The notes: a model not told the origin generated them from the letters alone. Positions 8,881 to 17,653 are shown, counted from the stretch's first letter. The stretch: 64,000 bases of DNA from Planctomycetota bacterium (GCA_016350165.1 CP066225.1:2108001-2172000), one strand, 5' to 3'. Translations and numbers: made by a program.

Positions 8881-10161
8881 ATGACACATATCCGCCCCAC
8901 CAAGCTCACCCGCTTGTTCTGCACCTTCCTGTGCGCCTTACTTATAGCTACCACTTCATTCGCCCAAGATTCAGATAAACCAACAACCCCGCAATGGGTT
9001 AAAGATTACCAAGCTCATCTTGATCAAGGCAAGTGGGAAGAAGCGCTCGACGTAGCCATGCTGCAAATCGTTAGTGAAGACAACAATACCTCTGGCAAAT
9101 TTTGTGCAGGCTTCGCAAGACTTGTCGGCACGATGGAATGGACAATGCAGCAATTGTCTCAGTACCCACTTGCTCGACAGGAATTCAATCCACTCCGCAT
9201 GATGGGCATCCGTCTCCCACAAATACCCCGCTCCAAGAAGACATATGCTGAGCCACTAACCTACGAAGAAACTCGCGTTTTCTTTCAAAGCATTCATCGT
9301 CGTCTCGGCAAAGTCAGCGAGTTGATGAGTGAAGTCGAAGGCGACTTCAAAGTTCCAATCCATCTCGGACGCATCCGCATCGATATGAACGGCGATGGCA
9401 TTCGTTCTGAAAAAGAATCCTTCGCAACCGCATTCGCAATTCTCACGCGCATCCCACTCGATCAAGAACGTGCAAGCGATTTCTATGTTGCATTCGACCA
9501 AGCAGACGCTGTTTGGCTCGAAGGTTACTGTCATCTCGTTTCAGCAATCTGCGACTTCGGCCTCGCCCACGATTACCGTGATCTATTCGAGCGCTGCAGT
9601 CACCTGCTCATCGAAAAAGTTGAAAGCCCCTACCCTTACCTCACACACCGTCAGCGTGGCCACAACGAAATGTTCTTCTTAGATGCCATCGCAGCTATTC
9701 ATAGCGTCAACTTCGAAGTGATCGACGAAGAAAGTCTTTTTGGCATCAAAGAGCACCTACTCTCAGCAATTATTTGCAGCCGTAAAAACTGGGAACTAAT
9801 TAACGCAGAAACTGACAACGACCATGAATTACTGCCAAGTCCCAAACAGCAATCAGTCGTCGGTTGGGTCGAGATCAACGACTCACGTATCGAAGCGTGG
9901 CACACATTCCTCGATGAAATGGAAATGATTCTCGAAGGCAAACGTCTCGCACCATTCTGGCGTGACCCCAATCGAACACTCGGCATCAACATCAGCAAAT
10001 ACTTCGAAGAACCATGCACTTTCGACCTCGTCACCATCATTCAAGGCTCAGCACTTGATCAGTACCTCGAAGAAGGCGACATCGTCCGCCGCGGCTTCAT
10101 GCGTGATCTCCAACGCGCCTTCAACGGCGGATTCTGGAGCCACGCTGCAATGATCAACTAA
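8881..10161 (+). CDS. Secreted protein of unknown function with one EF-hand-like loop
   Basis: A 426-residue protein with an N-terminal signal peptide (basic start, hydrophobic 11-27, cleavage near FAQD). Residues 168-179 read D-M-N-G-D-G-I-R-S-E-K-E, which fits the calcium-ligand pattern of an EF-hand or dockerin-like loop (D1, N3, D5, G6, E12), although position 8 is Arg rather than hydrophobic. The rest is mostly helical and I do not recognise a family. It forms a single-gene unit between terminators. It is likely periplasmic or a planctomycete-specific envelope protein. Confidence 0.75.
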   Translation: MTHIRPTKLTRLFCTFLCALLIATTSFAQDSDKPTTPQWVKDYQAHLDQGKWEEALDVAMLQIVSEDNNTSGKFCAGFARLVGTMEWTMQQLSQYPLARQEFNPLRMMGIRLPQIPRSKKTYAEPLTYEETRVFFQSIHRRLGKVSELMSEVEGDFKVPIHLGRIRIDMNGDGIRSEKESFATAFAILTRIPLDQERASDFYVAFDQADAVWLEGYCHLVSAICDFGLAHDYRDLFERCSHLLIEKVESPYPYLTHRQRGHNEMFFLDAIAAIHSVNFEVIDEESLFGIKEHLLSAIICSRKNWELINAETDNDHELLPSPKQQSVVGWVEINDSRIEAWHTFLDEMEMILEGKRLAPFWRDPNRTLGINISKYFEEPCTFDLVTIIQGSALDQYLEEGDIVRRGFMRDLQRAFNGGFWSHAAMIN

Positions 10162-10180
10162 CCACAAAAAACAACCAACA

Positions 10181-10214
10181 AAAAAAGCTCGCAGCACCAA
10201 CTGCGAGCTTTTTT
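10181..10214. terminator. Bidirectional terminator
   Basis: Fourteen-base arms ending GCTCGCAG/CTGCGAGC around CACCAA, with A and T runs on either side. It serves the convergent genes at 8881 and 10262. Confidence 0.88.
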
Positions 10215-10261
10215 AATGTAATATCCTATGTACCATTTCGTAGTTTCACACACTCCTCATT

Positions 10262-10801
10262 TCAAGCCACCTTACACAATTCATTCGTCAGCTTCTTATT
10301 TTTATCTTTCAACACATTGATATTTTCATGCGCTTCCGCCAGCTTAATTTCATAGCTCGCTTTCATTTCTTCATACTCATTTTTCAACCGCATATATTCG
10401 TCTACGTCATACTCCGCGTGATCCATATCAGACAACCGCTGCAAACGCTCGCCCACATGACTCATCGCAAGCTCTCGCACATCAGGCTCCAGATCCACCG
10501 CACCAAACGTGTTATTAACCGCATACTCAATCACCTGATCGTCCGTGAAATACACACCCGCTAGCATTGATGTCTTCACCGTCGCATGATGCGTATTATT
10601 ATCCGCATCAACATAAGTCACACTATAAATCCGGTTCTTATCACCAAACCAACCCGTTCCAAATAGCACCCAATGTATCTCAAGCACATTACCGCCACGA
10701 TCACTCACATACTTACGCACGCGATCTTTATCGAAGAAGCAACTCGCCACATACACCACGACACACGCAGCAACAAATATCACAACACTCGTCACAGACA
10801 T
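10262..10801 (-). CDS. Membrane-anchored protein with C-terminal coiled coil, unknown
   Basis: A 179-residue protein starting MSVTSVVIFVAACVVVYVASCFF, a single N-terminal membrane helix, followed by a small soluble domain (about 40-110) and a charged coiled coil (MRLKNEYEEMKASYEIKLAEA and onward). I use ATG 10801 because TGAGGT lies nine bases upstream; the frame stays open to 10894 without a ribosome-binding site. No family is recognised. Topology suggests an inner-membrane protein with a cytoplasmic or periplasmic coil. Confidence 0.65.
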   Translation of the reverse strand: MSVTSVVIFVAACVVVYVASCFFDKDRVRKYVSDRGGNVLEIHWVLFGTGWFGDKNRIYSVTYVDADNNTHHATVKTSMLAGVYFTDDQVIEYAVNNTFGAVDLEPDVRELAMSHVGERLQRLSDMDHAEYDVDEYMRLKNEYEEMKASYEIKLAEAHENINVLKDKNKKLTNELCKVA

Positions 10802-10961
10802 ATCAAATACCTCACAACTTGATATCAGAATCCGACCTGTATTATCCGATTCGATCTCTTCAGACGTGAATTTATCGGCTGTATTAACTCGCAAACCCTG
10901 TTAAACCTTAACACCTGTAACGATCTGTCCCCTCTGCCCCACCATACCTTCCCTCCCACGA

Positions 10962-10967
10962 TATAAT
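10962..10967 (+). promoter_or_regulatory. -10 box directly before the methyltransferase ATG
   Basis: TATAAT ends six bases before ATG 10974, which would place transcription start at or next to the A of the start codon. The -35 region is weak. Confidence 0.45.
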
Positions 10968-10973
10968 GCCCAT

Positions 10974-11639
10974 ATGACCACACAGGACGACTACGAATTT
11001 GTCAGCCGCGGCGGCCTCAAACTCTGGCATGCCATCCAAGACTTCGATCTCGACATCAAAGATAAAGTTTGTTGCGACCTTGGTTGCAGCGTTGGAGGCT
11101 TCGTCGAAGCATGGCTACGCGCCGGTGCTAAAAAGGTCTACGCAGTCGATACAGCCTACGGCCAGCTCGCTTGGAAACTGCGCCAAGACGATCGTGTCGT
11201 CGTCCTTGAACGTAAAAATGCTCTCCACGTCGATGTCGGTGAACCATGCGATTTCATCAGCGTCGATCTCGGCTGGACCAAACAGGACAAAGCCGTCCCC
11301 GCCGCACTACGTTGGCTCAAGGACCTCGATCAAAACCCAGACGCACGCGTCATCAGCCTCATCAAACCACACTACGAAATGACATTCGAAGATCGTGGCC
11401 TCACCGAAGACGAGCCACCACAAGATGTTAAAAAAGGCAAGAAACACCAAGGTAAAGGCAAAAAAAGCAAAGCAAAAGCAAAACGTCTCACAGACGAAGA
11501 AGCTGCAGCAGTTAACAATCGTGTACTGACCGACGTCATGCCCACACTCAACGTCCAAGTCCTTGGCTGCATCGAATCCCCTATCCGCGGCGCCAAAGGC
11601 GGCAACATCGAATTCCTCGCAAACCTAAAACGCCTTTAA
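10974..11639 (+). CDS. TlyA/FtsJ-type SAM-dependent rRNA methyltransferase without S4 domain
   Basis: A 221-residue Rossmann methyltransferase. FVSRGGLKLWHAI is the TlyA start of the catalytic domain, DLGCSVGGFVEAWLRAGAKKVYAVD is the SAM-binding motif I-II, and GQLAWKLRQDDRVVVLERKNA follows the TlyA pattern. TlyA enzymes 2'-O-methylate cytidines in rRNA. The usual N-terminal S4 RNA-binding domain is absent, and a lysine-rich insert (about 146-164) is present that might replace it in RNA binding. A perfect TATAAT at 10962-10967 lies seven bases before the ATG and no Shine-Dalgarno sequence is seen, so the message may be leaderless. Confidence 0.8.
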   Translation: MTTQDDYEFVSRGGLKLWHAIQDFDLDIKDKVCCDLGCSVGGFVEAWLRAGAKKVYAVDTAYGQLAWKLRQDDRVVVLERKNALHVDVGEPCDFISVDLGWTKQDKAVPAALRWLKDLDQNPDARVISLIKPHYEMTFEDRGLTEDEPPQDVKKGKKHQGKGKKSKAKAKRLTDEEAAAVNNRVLTDVMPTLNVQVLGCIESPIRGAKGGNIEFLANLKRL

Positions 11640-11759
11640 TTTTCACCACATTAGATCAAAACTCACGATTCGTTCGTCAACATATCAAGAACTGAATCGA
11701 TTCGTTATACTGTTAACTCGTATAGATTTTCATGAATTGCGTACTCGAGGGAGCCAATC

Positions 11760-12317
11760 ATGCTAGGCAAGCATTTCCTACTTACCGCATTACTCACCGC
11801 AACCGTACTCATCACCGGCTGCTCTTCCTATGCTCAACAAGACAAGTGGCTCAGACAGGACCCAACCCCACAGCAAGAAATGCAACGATTGAAATCTCAG
11901 GAAACCGCAGCTGTTTCCAAAGAATACAAAAGCATGATCGAAACTTGGCTCGGCTTCAAACTGCCACGTGGCACAAAACCACAATACGCCAGCCAAATGG
12001 GTGCATACGAGCAAAATCTCTACATTCGCTTTGAATGTGACGATGTCGCACTAAAAACCGTCCTCGACAAAATGCACCTCTTAGACAAACAAGGCAAGCA
12101 ACCCGAGCAATTTGTCTCAGACAAATACACCCAAATGAACCTCATGAGTTACCTCGATCAAGGTCTCTTCGGTGCAGTCCCTGTTTTCGACAAGCCTGTT
12201 CATAGCAGAGAAGTCATCACCAACCGCAGCATGACCACCGCAAAAGCAAAAATCTTCCTCGTTCGTCAATCAAAAGACGTCAACACCGTCATGATCCACA
12301 TCAGCTCATACTATTGA
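11760..12317 (+). CDS. Small lipoprotein of unknown function
   Basis: A 185-residue protein with a lipoprotein signal peptide: LLTALLTATVLITGC ends in the lipobox I-T-G-C, with the acylated Cys at residue 21. The mature part is polar and helical with no family that I recognise. Lgt at 19931 would acylate it. GAGGGAG lies eight bases upstream of the ATG. It converges on fbaB with a shared terminator. Confidence 0.75.
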   Translation: MLGKHFLLTALLTATVLITGCSSYAQQDKWLRQDPTPQQEMQRLKSQETAAVSKEYKSMIETWLGFKLPRGTKPQYASQMGAYEQNLYIRFECDDVALKTVLDKMHLLDKQGKQPEQFVSDKYTQMNLMSYLDQGLFGAVPVFDKPVHSREVITNRSMTTAKAKIFLVRQSKDVNTVMIHISSYY

Positions 12318-12338
12318 TCAATCCATTCCCAACAAAAA

Positions 12339-12369
12339 CAAAAACCACTACGTATGTAGTGGTTTTTTT
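12339..12369. terminator. Bidirectional terminator between lipoprotein gene and fbaB
   Basis: Arms AAAAACCACTAC and GTAGTGGTTTTT around GTAT, flanked by A-rich and T-rich runs. Confidence 0.88.
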
Positions 12370-12395
12370 ATACCCATATCATTTCACAATCACCA

Positions 12396-13463
12396 TTAAG
12401 CAACCGTGATATTCGTATCAAGATAAACATCCTGAATCGTATTCAACAACTTTACCCCTTCATTCATCGGTCGCTGAAACGCTTTCCGACCCGATATCAA
12501 TCCCAAACCACCCGCACGTTTATTAATCACAGCCGTCCGCGTCGCATCAGCCAAATCCGCATCACCAGCCGACGCACCACCTGAATTAATCAGTGGTGAA
12601 CGACCCATATAACAATTCGCAATCTGATATCGCGTAAGTTCAATCGGATGATCATGAGGCGTCAACTGCGTATACACGCGTTCATCTGTCTTCCCAAACT
12701 GCAACAACGTAAACCCACGATTATTCGTCGGCAACTTCTGCTTAATAATATCCGCCTCAATCGTCACACCCAAATGATTCGCCTGCCCCGTCAAATCTGC
12801 TGATGCATGAAAATCAGTCCCATCATGTTTAAACGCATTATTCCTCAAGTAACACCACAAAATCGTCGTCATTCCAAGTGAATGCGCATGATGAAACGCT
12901 TCCGACACTTCAACAATCTGCCGATCCGAATCTTCTGAACCAAAATAAATCGTCGCACCAACCGCAGCCGCGCCCAACTCATACGCCTGCGTAACAGAGG
13001 CAAACATGATCTGATTAAAATGATTCGGATACGTCAATAACTCATTGTGATTCAATTTGCATATAAACGGAATCTTGTGTGCATACTTTCGCGACACCGA
13101 ACCCAACACGCCAAGCGTCGTCGCAACAGCATTGCACCCTCCCTCAATCGCAAGCTTAATAATATTCTCAGGATCAAAGTACAACGGGTTCGCAGCAAAC
13201 GATGCACCAGCCGAATGTTCAATCCCCTGATCCACAGGCAAGATCGAAACATACCCCGTATTACGTAAACGCCCATACCCCAAAATTGCCTGAAAATTCC
13301 TCAAAACCTGCGGATTACGATCAGAAATCGAAAGCACACGATCCACAAACGCCGGCCCCGGCAGATGCAATTGTTCCTTCGGTATTCCTTCAGCCTTATA
13401 ACTCAACAACGACTCCGCCTCATCGCCCAATAGCTCAACAATACGAGGATTAATCTCACTCAT
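12396..13463 (-). CDS. fbaB: Class I fructose-bisphosphate aldolase, DhnA/FbaB type
   Basis: A 355-residue aldolase of the archaeal/FbaB branch, cleaving fructose 1,6-bisphosphate to dihydroxyacetone phosphate and glyceraldehyde 3-phosphate through a Schiff base. [16 protein letters not shown] is the family signature, ICKLNHNE carries a strand lysine, and GATIYFGSE and [11 protein letters not shown] match the phosphate-binding segments. The length agrees with FbaB. AAGGTGAAG precedes ATG 13463. An inverted repeat GTATGCAT-N16-ATGCATAC lies 33-64 bases upstream and a CGACCT-N2-TGGTCAACG element about 110 bases upstream; either could be an operator. Confidence 0.92.
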   Translation of the reverse strand: MSEINPRIVELLGDEAESLLSYKAEGIPKEQLHLPGPAFVDRVLSISDRNPQVLRNFQAILGYGRLRNTGYVSILPVDQGIEHSAGASFAANPLYFDPENIIKLAIEGGCNAVATTLGVLGSVSRKYAHKIPFICKLNHNELLTYPNHFNQIMFASVTQAYELGAAAVGATIYFGSEDSDRQIVEVSEAFHHAHSLGMTTILWCYLRNNAFKHDGTDFHASADLTGQANHLGVTIEADIIKQKLPTNNRGFTLLQFGKTDERVYTQLTPHDHPIELTRYQIANCYMGRSPLINSGGASAGDADLADATRTAVINKRAGGLGLISGRKAFQRPMNEGVKLLNTIQDVYLDTNITVA

Positions 13464-13495
13464 AATACTTCACCTTTATTATTCCGCCTGTTGAA

Positions 13496-13527
13496 GTATG
13501 CATGAGTAATTCTCGGACGATGCATAC
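13496..13527. promoter_or_regulatory. Inverted repeat upstream of fbaB
   Basis: Eight-base arms GTATGCAT and ATGCATAC separated by 16 bases, 33 bases upstream of the fbaB start. Spacing fits a dimeric repressor site; the regulator is unknown. Confidence 0.4.
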
Positions 13528-13571
13528 AAATTTCGGCAGCAGTTTGATGCTATCTACCTGTTGTCACAAAA

Positions 13572-13604
13572 CGACCTTCTGGTCAACGAGATAGTAATTT
13601 CGCA
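13572..13604. repeat. Copy A of a 33-base conserved intergenic element
   Basis: CGACCT-TC-TGGTCAACGAG followed by four variable bases and TAATTTCGCA. It matches 17516-17548 at 28 of 33 positions with no gap. The core GACC-N4-GGTC is a dyad. Confidence 0.6.
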
Positions 13605-13748
13605 TAGCGCATTAACCGCAAGTTAGTCGCAACAACCCATCCGCCTTACCTTCACATGCATCAATCATCGACCTCATACCACACCAAGACTACGCGGTAG
13701 TTTCCATTAGTAGACAAGCCGCTCACCCATGCTGACGATGACACTTCT

Positions 13749-14330
13749 ATGAGCAATCACTTCAGCCAAAAACTCTTCCTCGTCAGACACGGCCAAACCG
13801 CCTGGTCACTCTCAGGCAAACACACCGGCAAGTCCGACATCCCACTCACCGAAGCTGGCAAACGCAATGCAGAAAAACTTCGCCCTGTCCTCGCTCACCT
13901 CAATTTCGAAATGGTTCTCACCTCACCACTACAACGCGCCAAGAATACCGCACATTTAGCTGGTTTTAGCGAAGCAATCGAAGACCCCGACTTAATCGAG
14001 TGGGATTACGGCCAATACGACGGCATCACCACTTCAGAAATCCGACAAACTGTTCCCAACTGGACTGTCTTCACACACCCTTGCCCCGGCGGAGAAACTG
14101 GACGTCAAGTTGGCAAACGTGTCGATCGCGTCATCGAAAAAGTCCGCAACTGTCGAGGCGATGCAATCCTCTTCGCCCACGGCCACGTTCTGCGCGTACT
14201 CACAGCTCGATGGCTTCAACTCAACCCACTCGAAGGAAAACACTTTGTTTTAGGAACTGGCCACCTCAACATCCTCGGCTTCGAACATGAAACCCCCGTC
14301 ATCGAAGTCTGGAATGAGCACATTCAATAA
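13749..14330 (+). CDS. Histidine phosphatase family protein (phosphoglycerate mutase-like)
   Basis: A 193-residue phosphatase/mutase. LVRHGQTAWS contains the catalytic His of the RHG motif, LTSPLQRAKNTA the second conserved Arg, and FAHGHVLRVL the second catalytic His. The short length fits cofactor-dependent mutase relatives such as GpmB, alpha-ribazole phosphatase or sugar phosphatases. The substrate cannot be fixed from sequence. It diverges from the aldolase gene and ends two bases from the convergent thpR gene. Confidence 0.85.
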   Translation: MSNHFSQKLFLVRHGQTAWSLSGKHTGKSDIPLTEAGKRNAEKLRPVLAHLNFEMVLTSPLQRAKNTAHLAGFSEAIEDPDLIEWDYGQYDGITTSEIRQTVPNWTVFTHPCPGGETGRQVGKRVDRVIEKVRNCRGDAILFAHGHVLRVLTARWLQLNPLEGKHFVLGTGHLNILGFEHETPVIEVWNEHIQ

Positions 14331-14331
14331 T

Positions 14332-14940
14332 TCATGCCTCATCCAAACCCATATCCCCCGGCAATGCCAACTCCAACTCATGCTGCGTCGTATAAAACGC
14401 GCCACCACCCGTCAACGTTGATGCTATCAACTCAATCCGATCCGCTTTCACATGCCCCAACGCTTGCCCCTCATACTTCTTCATAATCTTCTCAATATTA
14501 TTTGCCGCCTTCTCCTGATCCTTCACTCTCGCCAGCGTCAAGTGCGGCACAACATTCCTGTCTAATCGATCAATAGAAGGCGACATCTCCTCCAACGCTG
14601 CCGTAATCTTCTCGGACACATCAATAATAAAATGCTCCGAATCTTCATCCAGCGTCAAAAACACCACACGTGCCGGCTTCTTCCTCGAACTCGGAAATCG
14701 CGACACACCCCTCAGCTCCATCAACCTTGATTCAAAGTTGTACTCTTCATGTAACTCCGTCAACGTATCCGCAATCGGCTCAACAAACGTGTTCGGCACC
14801 TCACCAATAAAACGCAACGTTAAATGCAGATTCTCCGTTGAAGGCACCCTCACTAAATCACCCAACGCTTCTAAATCTTCATAGACCGCCATCCCCGCCT
14901 CGGACAACTCAATCGGTATTGCAATAAATAGTCTAACCAT
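14332..14940 (-). CDS. thpR: RNA 2',3'-cyclic phosphodiesterase (2H family)
   Basis: A 202-residue 2H phosphoesterase starting MVRLFIAIPIELS. The two His-x-Thr-x motifs are HLTLRFIGEV and HLTLARVKD, which form the active site for opening 2',3'-cyclic phosphates at RNA ends. ATG 14940 was chosen because the family N-terminus begins here; a longer frame to 14976 adds unrelated residues. It ends one base after the phosphatase gene on the other strand, with no terminator between them. Confidence 0.88.
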   Translation of the reverse strand: MVRLFIAIPIELSEAGMAVYEDLEALGDLVRVPSTENLHLTLRFIGEVPNTFVEPIADTLTELHEEYNFESRLMELRGVSRFPSSRKKPARVVFLTLDEDSEHFIIDVSEKITAALEEMSPSIDRLDRNVVPHLTLARVKDQEKAANNIEKIMKKYEGQALGHVKADRIELIASTLTGGGAFYTTQHELELALPGDMGLDEA

Positions 14941-14991
14941 ACACACAAGCCTATCGGCCAAATCCCCCCAATTCAAATCGTATTTACAGAC

Positions 14992-15438
14992 TCACCAAGA
15001 GTAGTAATACCCATCCAACTGACCCGCACTATCGATATACCACCAACATCGCTCTGTACCATACGTCCACTTCACCATTCCCTTCACACATCCATACTTC
15101 TTCCAGCCCCAATACCATTCATCAAACTCAATCCTCTCAACATCATTCTCATCATGCCCGTCAGGCCGCACCGCCCATAACACACTCCCATTCTGATCCT
15201 TCAATTGCACCACAGGTGATTGCTCACCCTCCCCCGTCTCATAAACTTCCAGCAAATACCGATCAGGATAAATCCACATCGATTCCTCAGGCTCGCGATC
15301 CTCAATCGCCAACACCTCATGACCAACAAACGGGCCATCATCCAAAAACGGCGGAATATAGCCATTGAAATACAACCACCCCAAAAACAATCCAATACAC
15401 ACCACAAAGAAAACGATAACCGATGAGCATCCAATCAA
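14992..15438 (-). CDS. Small membrane-anchored protein, unknown
   Basis: 148 residues, with an N-terminal hydrophobic helix (SSVIVFFVVCIGLFLGWLYF) and an acidic, Trp/Tyr-rich extracytoplasmic part ending WWYIDSAGQLDGYYYSW. The start appears to be TTG at 15438 with GAGGGG five bases upstream. The alternation of tryptophans and aromatic residues suggests a small beta domain. No family recognised. Confidence 0.55.
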   Translation of the reverse strand: MIGCSSVIVFFVVCIGLFLGWLYFNGYIPPFLDDGPFVGHEVLAIEDREPEESMWIYPDRYLLEVYETGEGEQSPVVQLKDQNGSVLWAVRPDGHDENDVERIEFDEWYWGWKKYGCVKGMVKWTYGTERCWWYIDSAGQLDGYYYSW

Positions 15439-15478
15439 TACACCCCTCGTTTCATCTCGCCCTCATTTCACCCCACAT

Positions 15479-15820
15479 TCAAACCTTCGTCATCTGCAAC
15501 AATTCAAAATCCGAAACCTTACCTTCCGACACCTTCCGCCATCGCTTCAAATGCTCCGTCTCCATATGCGATTCCCACAACCCCTTGTTCTGCCACGTCT
15601 CATAAAACAAAAACGTGTTCGCATCCTCATTCGACTGATGCATGTCATACAACAAGCACCCCGCATCCTTACGCGATGGGTCCAGCAACCTCACCAATTC
15701 AGGCTCAAGCTCCTCACGATACTCCTCTTTCACAACAACCTTCGCCACAATCGTCAGCGGCATATCTTCTTTCATCACAGGCTCCATTTCTTCCGATACA
15801 TCATTCCAAAATAACATCAT
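15479..15820 (-). CDS. Antibiotic biosynthesis monooxygenase (ABM) domain protein, third of three
   Basis: A ferredoxin-like ABM fold protein: PLTIVAKVVVKEEYREE, DAGCLLYDMHQSNED and FLFYETWQNKGLWESHMETEHLKRW follow the family pattern (Y-x-x-x-x-x-x-D, F-x-x-Y-E-x-W, H-x-x-x-x-H). Members are cofactor-free monooxygenases or haem- and quinone-related enzymes acting as dimers. It lies 21 bases behind the previous ABM gene. I give ATG 15820, but ATG 15775, with GGAG upstream, is an equally good start. About 40 percent of positions look shared with the neighbour, so they are recent paralogs. Confidence 0.75.
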   Translation of the reverse strand: MMLFWNDVSEEMEPVMKEDMPLTIVAKVVVKEEYREELEPELVRLLDPSRKDAGCLLYDMHQSNEDANTFLFYETWQNKGLWESHMETEHLKRWRKVSEGKVSDFELLQMTKV

Positions 15821-15841
15821 GCTCTTTATACGACACAAAAG

Positions 15842-16159
15842 TCACATCAGTTTGATCATTTTCAATAATTCAAATCCTGCAATCTTCCCTTCACTCAATC
15901 GCTGCCACGCCTTCACATGCGCCGCATCCATATGATCCGCAAGCGATTCCTCCGACACCCACGTTTCATACAGAAAATAAACATTCTTATCTTCAATCGA
16001 CTGATGAAGGTCATACTGCAAGCAACCCGGATCAAGCTTCGACACCGCAACCAGCTCACGGATATCCGAATCAAGTGCCGCTTGATATTCATCCACCAAA
16101 ACTATCTTTGCTGTTACCACCAAAAGTTCACGATCTGGCATCTCTATTTCCTCACCCAT
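15842..16159 (-). CDS. ABM domain protein, second of three
   Basis: 105 residues: ELLVVTAKIVLVDEYQAAL, DPGCLQYDLHQSIED and YFLYETWVSEESLADHMDAAHVKAW give the complete ABM pattern. Its ATG directly follows the TGA of the upstream paralog with no spacer, so translation is probably coupled. The substrate is unknown. YgiN-like quinol monooxygenase is the nearest well-known comparison. Confidence 0.78.
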   Translation of the reverse strand: MGEEIEMPDRELLVVTAKIVLVDEYQAALDSDIRELVAVSKLDPGCLQYDLHQSIEDKNVYFLYETWVSEESLADHMDAAHVKAWQRLSEGKIAGFELLKMIKLM

Positions 16160-16489
16160 TCAACGCACAAATGTCTGTGGCGAATCCAACGCCTCAATAA
16201 TCTCGACATCCTCAACAATATGGTCGATCGCATCGACAAACGTCACCGTATGTCCTTTCCCTAAATGCTCCATCCAATGATCTGCCGATTCCCACTTGTG
16301 ATAAATAATAAAACACGTCGGACAACCATGTGACTGGAATAACTCATAGTGCAAACATCCTTCTTCACCTCGCGTCGCCTTCGCAAACGTATTGAAGTGA
16401 AAGATAAACGTATCACCCGTACCAGGCTTCGTGTTGTAATGTGAAAATCCGGTGACGTGCGAATTCTTCTTGATTTTCTTCTTACTCAT
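16160..16489 (-). CDS. ABM domain protein, first of three
   Basis: 109 residues and the most divergent of the three: FIFHFNTFAKATRGEEGCLHYELFQSHG and FIIYHKWESADHWMEHLGKGHTVTF keep the ABM spacing but replace FYETW with IYHKW. The N-terminus is lysine-rich. It leads a three-gene unit that ends near 15479, so the three chains may form hetero-oligomers. That is an inference from gene order. Confidence 0.7.
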   Translation of the reverse strand: MSKKKIKKNSHVTGFSHYNTKPGTGDTFIFHFNTFAKATRGEEGCLHYELFQSHGCPTCFIIYHKWESADHWMEHLGKGHTVTFVDAIDHIVEDVEIIEALDSPQTFVR

Positions 16490-16688
16490 ATCCCAACTCT
16501 ATTCAATAAATAGCAGCTACCACTTCATGAACCACGCCTCTCCCCCTTCAACCACACCACACTTCTTTATTCTATCCACCACCTACACCGCTTTTACCCT
16601 ATCGGCCGCCCGCCCACACTCACATTGAAATCACACCAACCATACGCATCTCACCCTAGACCCATAACATTCCACCAACTTCGCGCAT

Positions 16689-16728
16689 AAAAAAACCATG
16701 CCACCGGTAGGGAGTCCGTATGGCATGG
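16689..16728 (-). terminator. Minus-strand terminator with no upstream protein gene
   Basis: Arms CCATGCCA and TGGCATGG around a 17-base loop that can pair internally, followed on the minus strand by seven T. The nearest minus-strand coding gene is mraZ, almost 1 kb away. Confidence 0.7.
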
Positions 16729-17040
16729 CGGAGGAGAAAGATCTGTTTTAATTGCCTCTTACAAGGCCGCCTCAAACGCTTTCGCAAGAGACTTTCGAGC
16801 CCTTAAGCTCATCAGATTATACGCAGGGCATTGCGTATGTGTTCGGATGTGCCTTATTCAGCACAAACCTATTTTAACTAAAACTAACCCAAATTAAACA
16901 ATCACTTTTGGGAAAGAATCGTCCACGCAATAAGTTTTTCTTGAATATTAAGAAAAAACCCTCTTTTTTGACTTTGTAATGACTTGGTAATGACTGATTC
17001 AGTCGAGGGAGGGTATCACATGCGCTATTGACGGATTGCT

Positions 17041-17230
17041 CGAAAAAAATGTCAGCGAAGGGCCATAACCGTGGGGCAACGTGCCAGAGAAGATGACTGA
17101 ATGCTTGAAGGCATCCGATCACTGATGCGACTGGCTTGACACACAAAAGTCGTTCGTCCGTGAAGCGACCATTAGGCTGCCTGCGTTGCGGTTCCCGGGT
17201 CCTGGAAAGAATCCGTTCCACCTTCGCTGA
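17041..17230 (-). ncRNA. Candidate structured non-coding RNA
   Basis: On the minus strand the segment opens with TCAGCGAAGG and closes with CCTTCGCTGA, a 10-base closing stem, then CA and seven T. Internal helices can be drawn: TGGAA/TTCCA at the 5' side, AACCG/CGGTT and CAACG/CGTTG as a long stem, and GCATC/GATGC and ATGC/GCAT small hairpins. I checked by eye for RNase P, SRP RNA and tmRNA core sequences and found none. The size (about 180 bases) and overall shape resemble 6S RNA, but this is only a suggestion. Confidence 0.35.
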
Positions 17231-17515
17231 GCAAATCCGTCAGCAGTAAGAGCGTCCTAGCTCCGTCTGCAATCATTTCCTGCTACTTTGCGACGTCCGT
17301 TGTCACGTAGAAGCTATTCGCTATCAAGCGATCCATGCCTGACAGTTAAGAAATTGGTCGCCTCATCCATGAGGCCCAAAAAAATCGTTTTGTTTTACTG
17401 ATTGAAACCGAAAGGCTTTGAACCATGCTTTGACAGCTATTTGCGCCATTAATCACTCAGCCTAGTATCGGAATCGTCATCAGCAATATGCTTCAGATTC
17501 CTGCAAAGCCAACAT

Positions 17516-17548
17516 CGACCTCTTGGTCAACGAGCAACTAATTTCGCA
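17516..17548. repeat. Copy B of the 33-base conserved intergenic element
   Basis: CGACCT-CT-TGGTCAACGAG, four variable bases, TAATTTCGCA. It lies upstream (minus-strand sense) of the candidate RNA region. Confidence 0.6.
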
Positions 17549-17653
17549 AGACACTCTAAAATGATCCGACCTCATGTCGAACAAAAAGCTGGTATCTCGC
17601 CACGCCCAGTTCAGCCTGCATATCCAGAAGAAATCTATGCCGACCTATTTACC

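Larger units (their letters stand above)
16490..17653. other. 1.16-kb non-coding region between the ABM genes and mraZ
   Basis: No reading frame here has convincing protein character. It contains, on the minus strand, a terminator at 16689-16728, a hairpin at 16819-16838 and a closed fold at 17052-17230, plus copy B of the CGACCT element at 17516-17548. It most likely carries one or more minus-strand non-coding transcripts or an untranslated tail of mraZ. Confidence 0.5.

Noticed and set aside
16874-17221. 115-codon minus-strand frame over the candidate RNA
   Set aside because: Arg/Leu/Phe-rich random-looking translation with no start signal; RNA-like folding explains the region better.
17172-17276. 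34-codon minus-strand frame in the same region
   Set aside because: Reads smoothly, but the AGGAA directly abuts the ATG and there is no homology visible; most likely chance.
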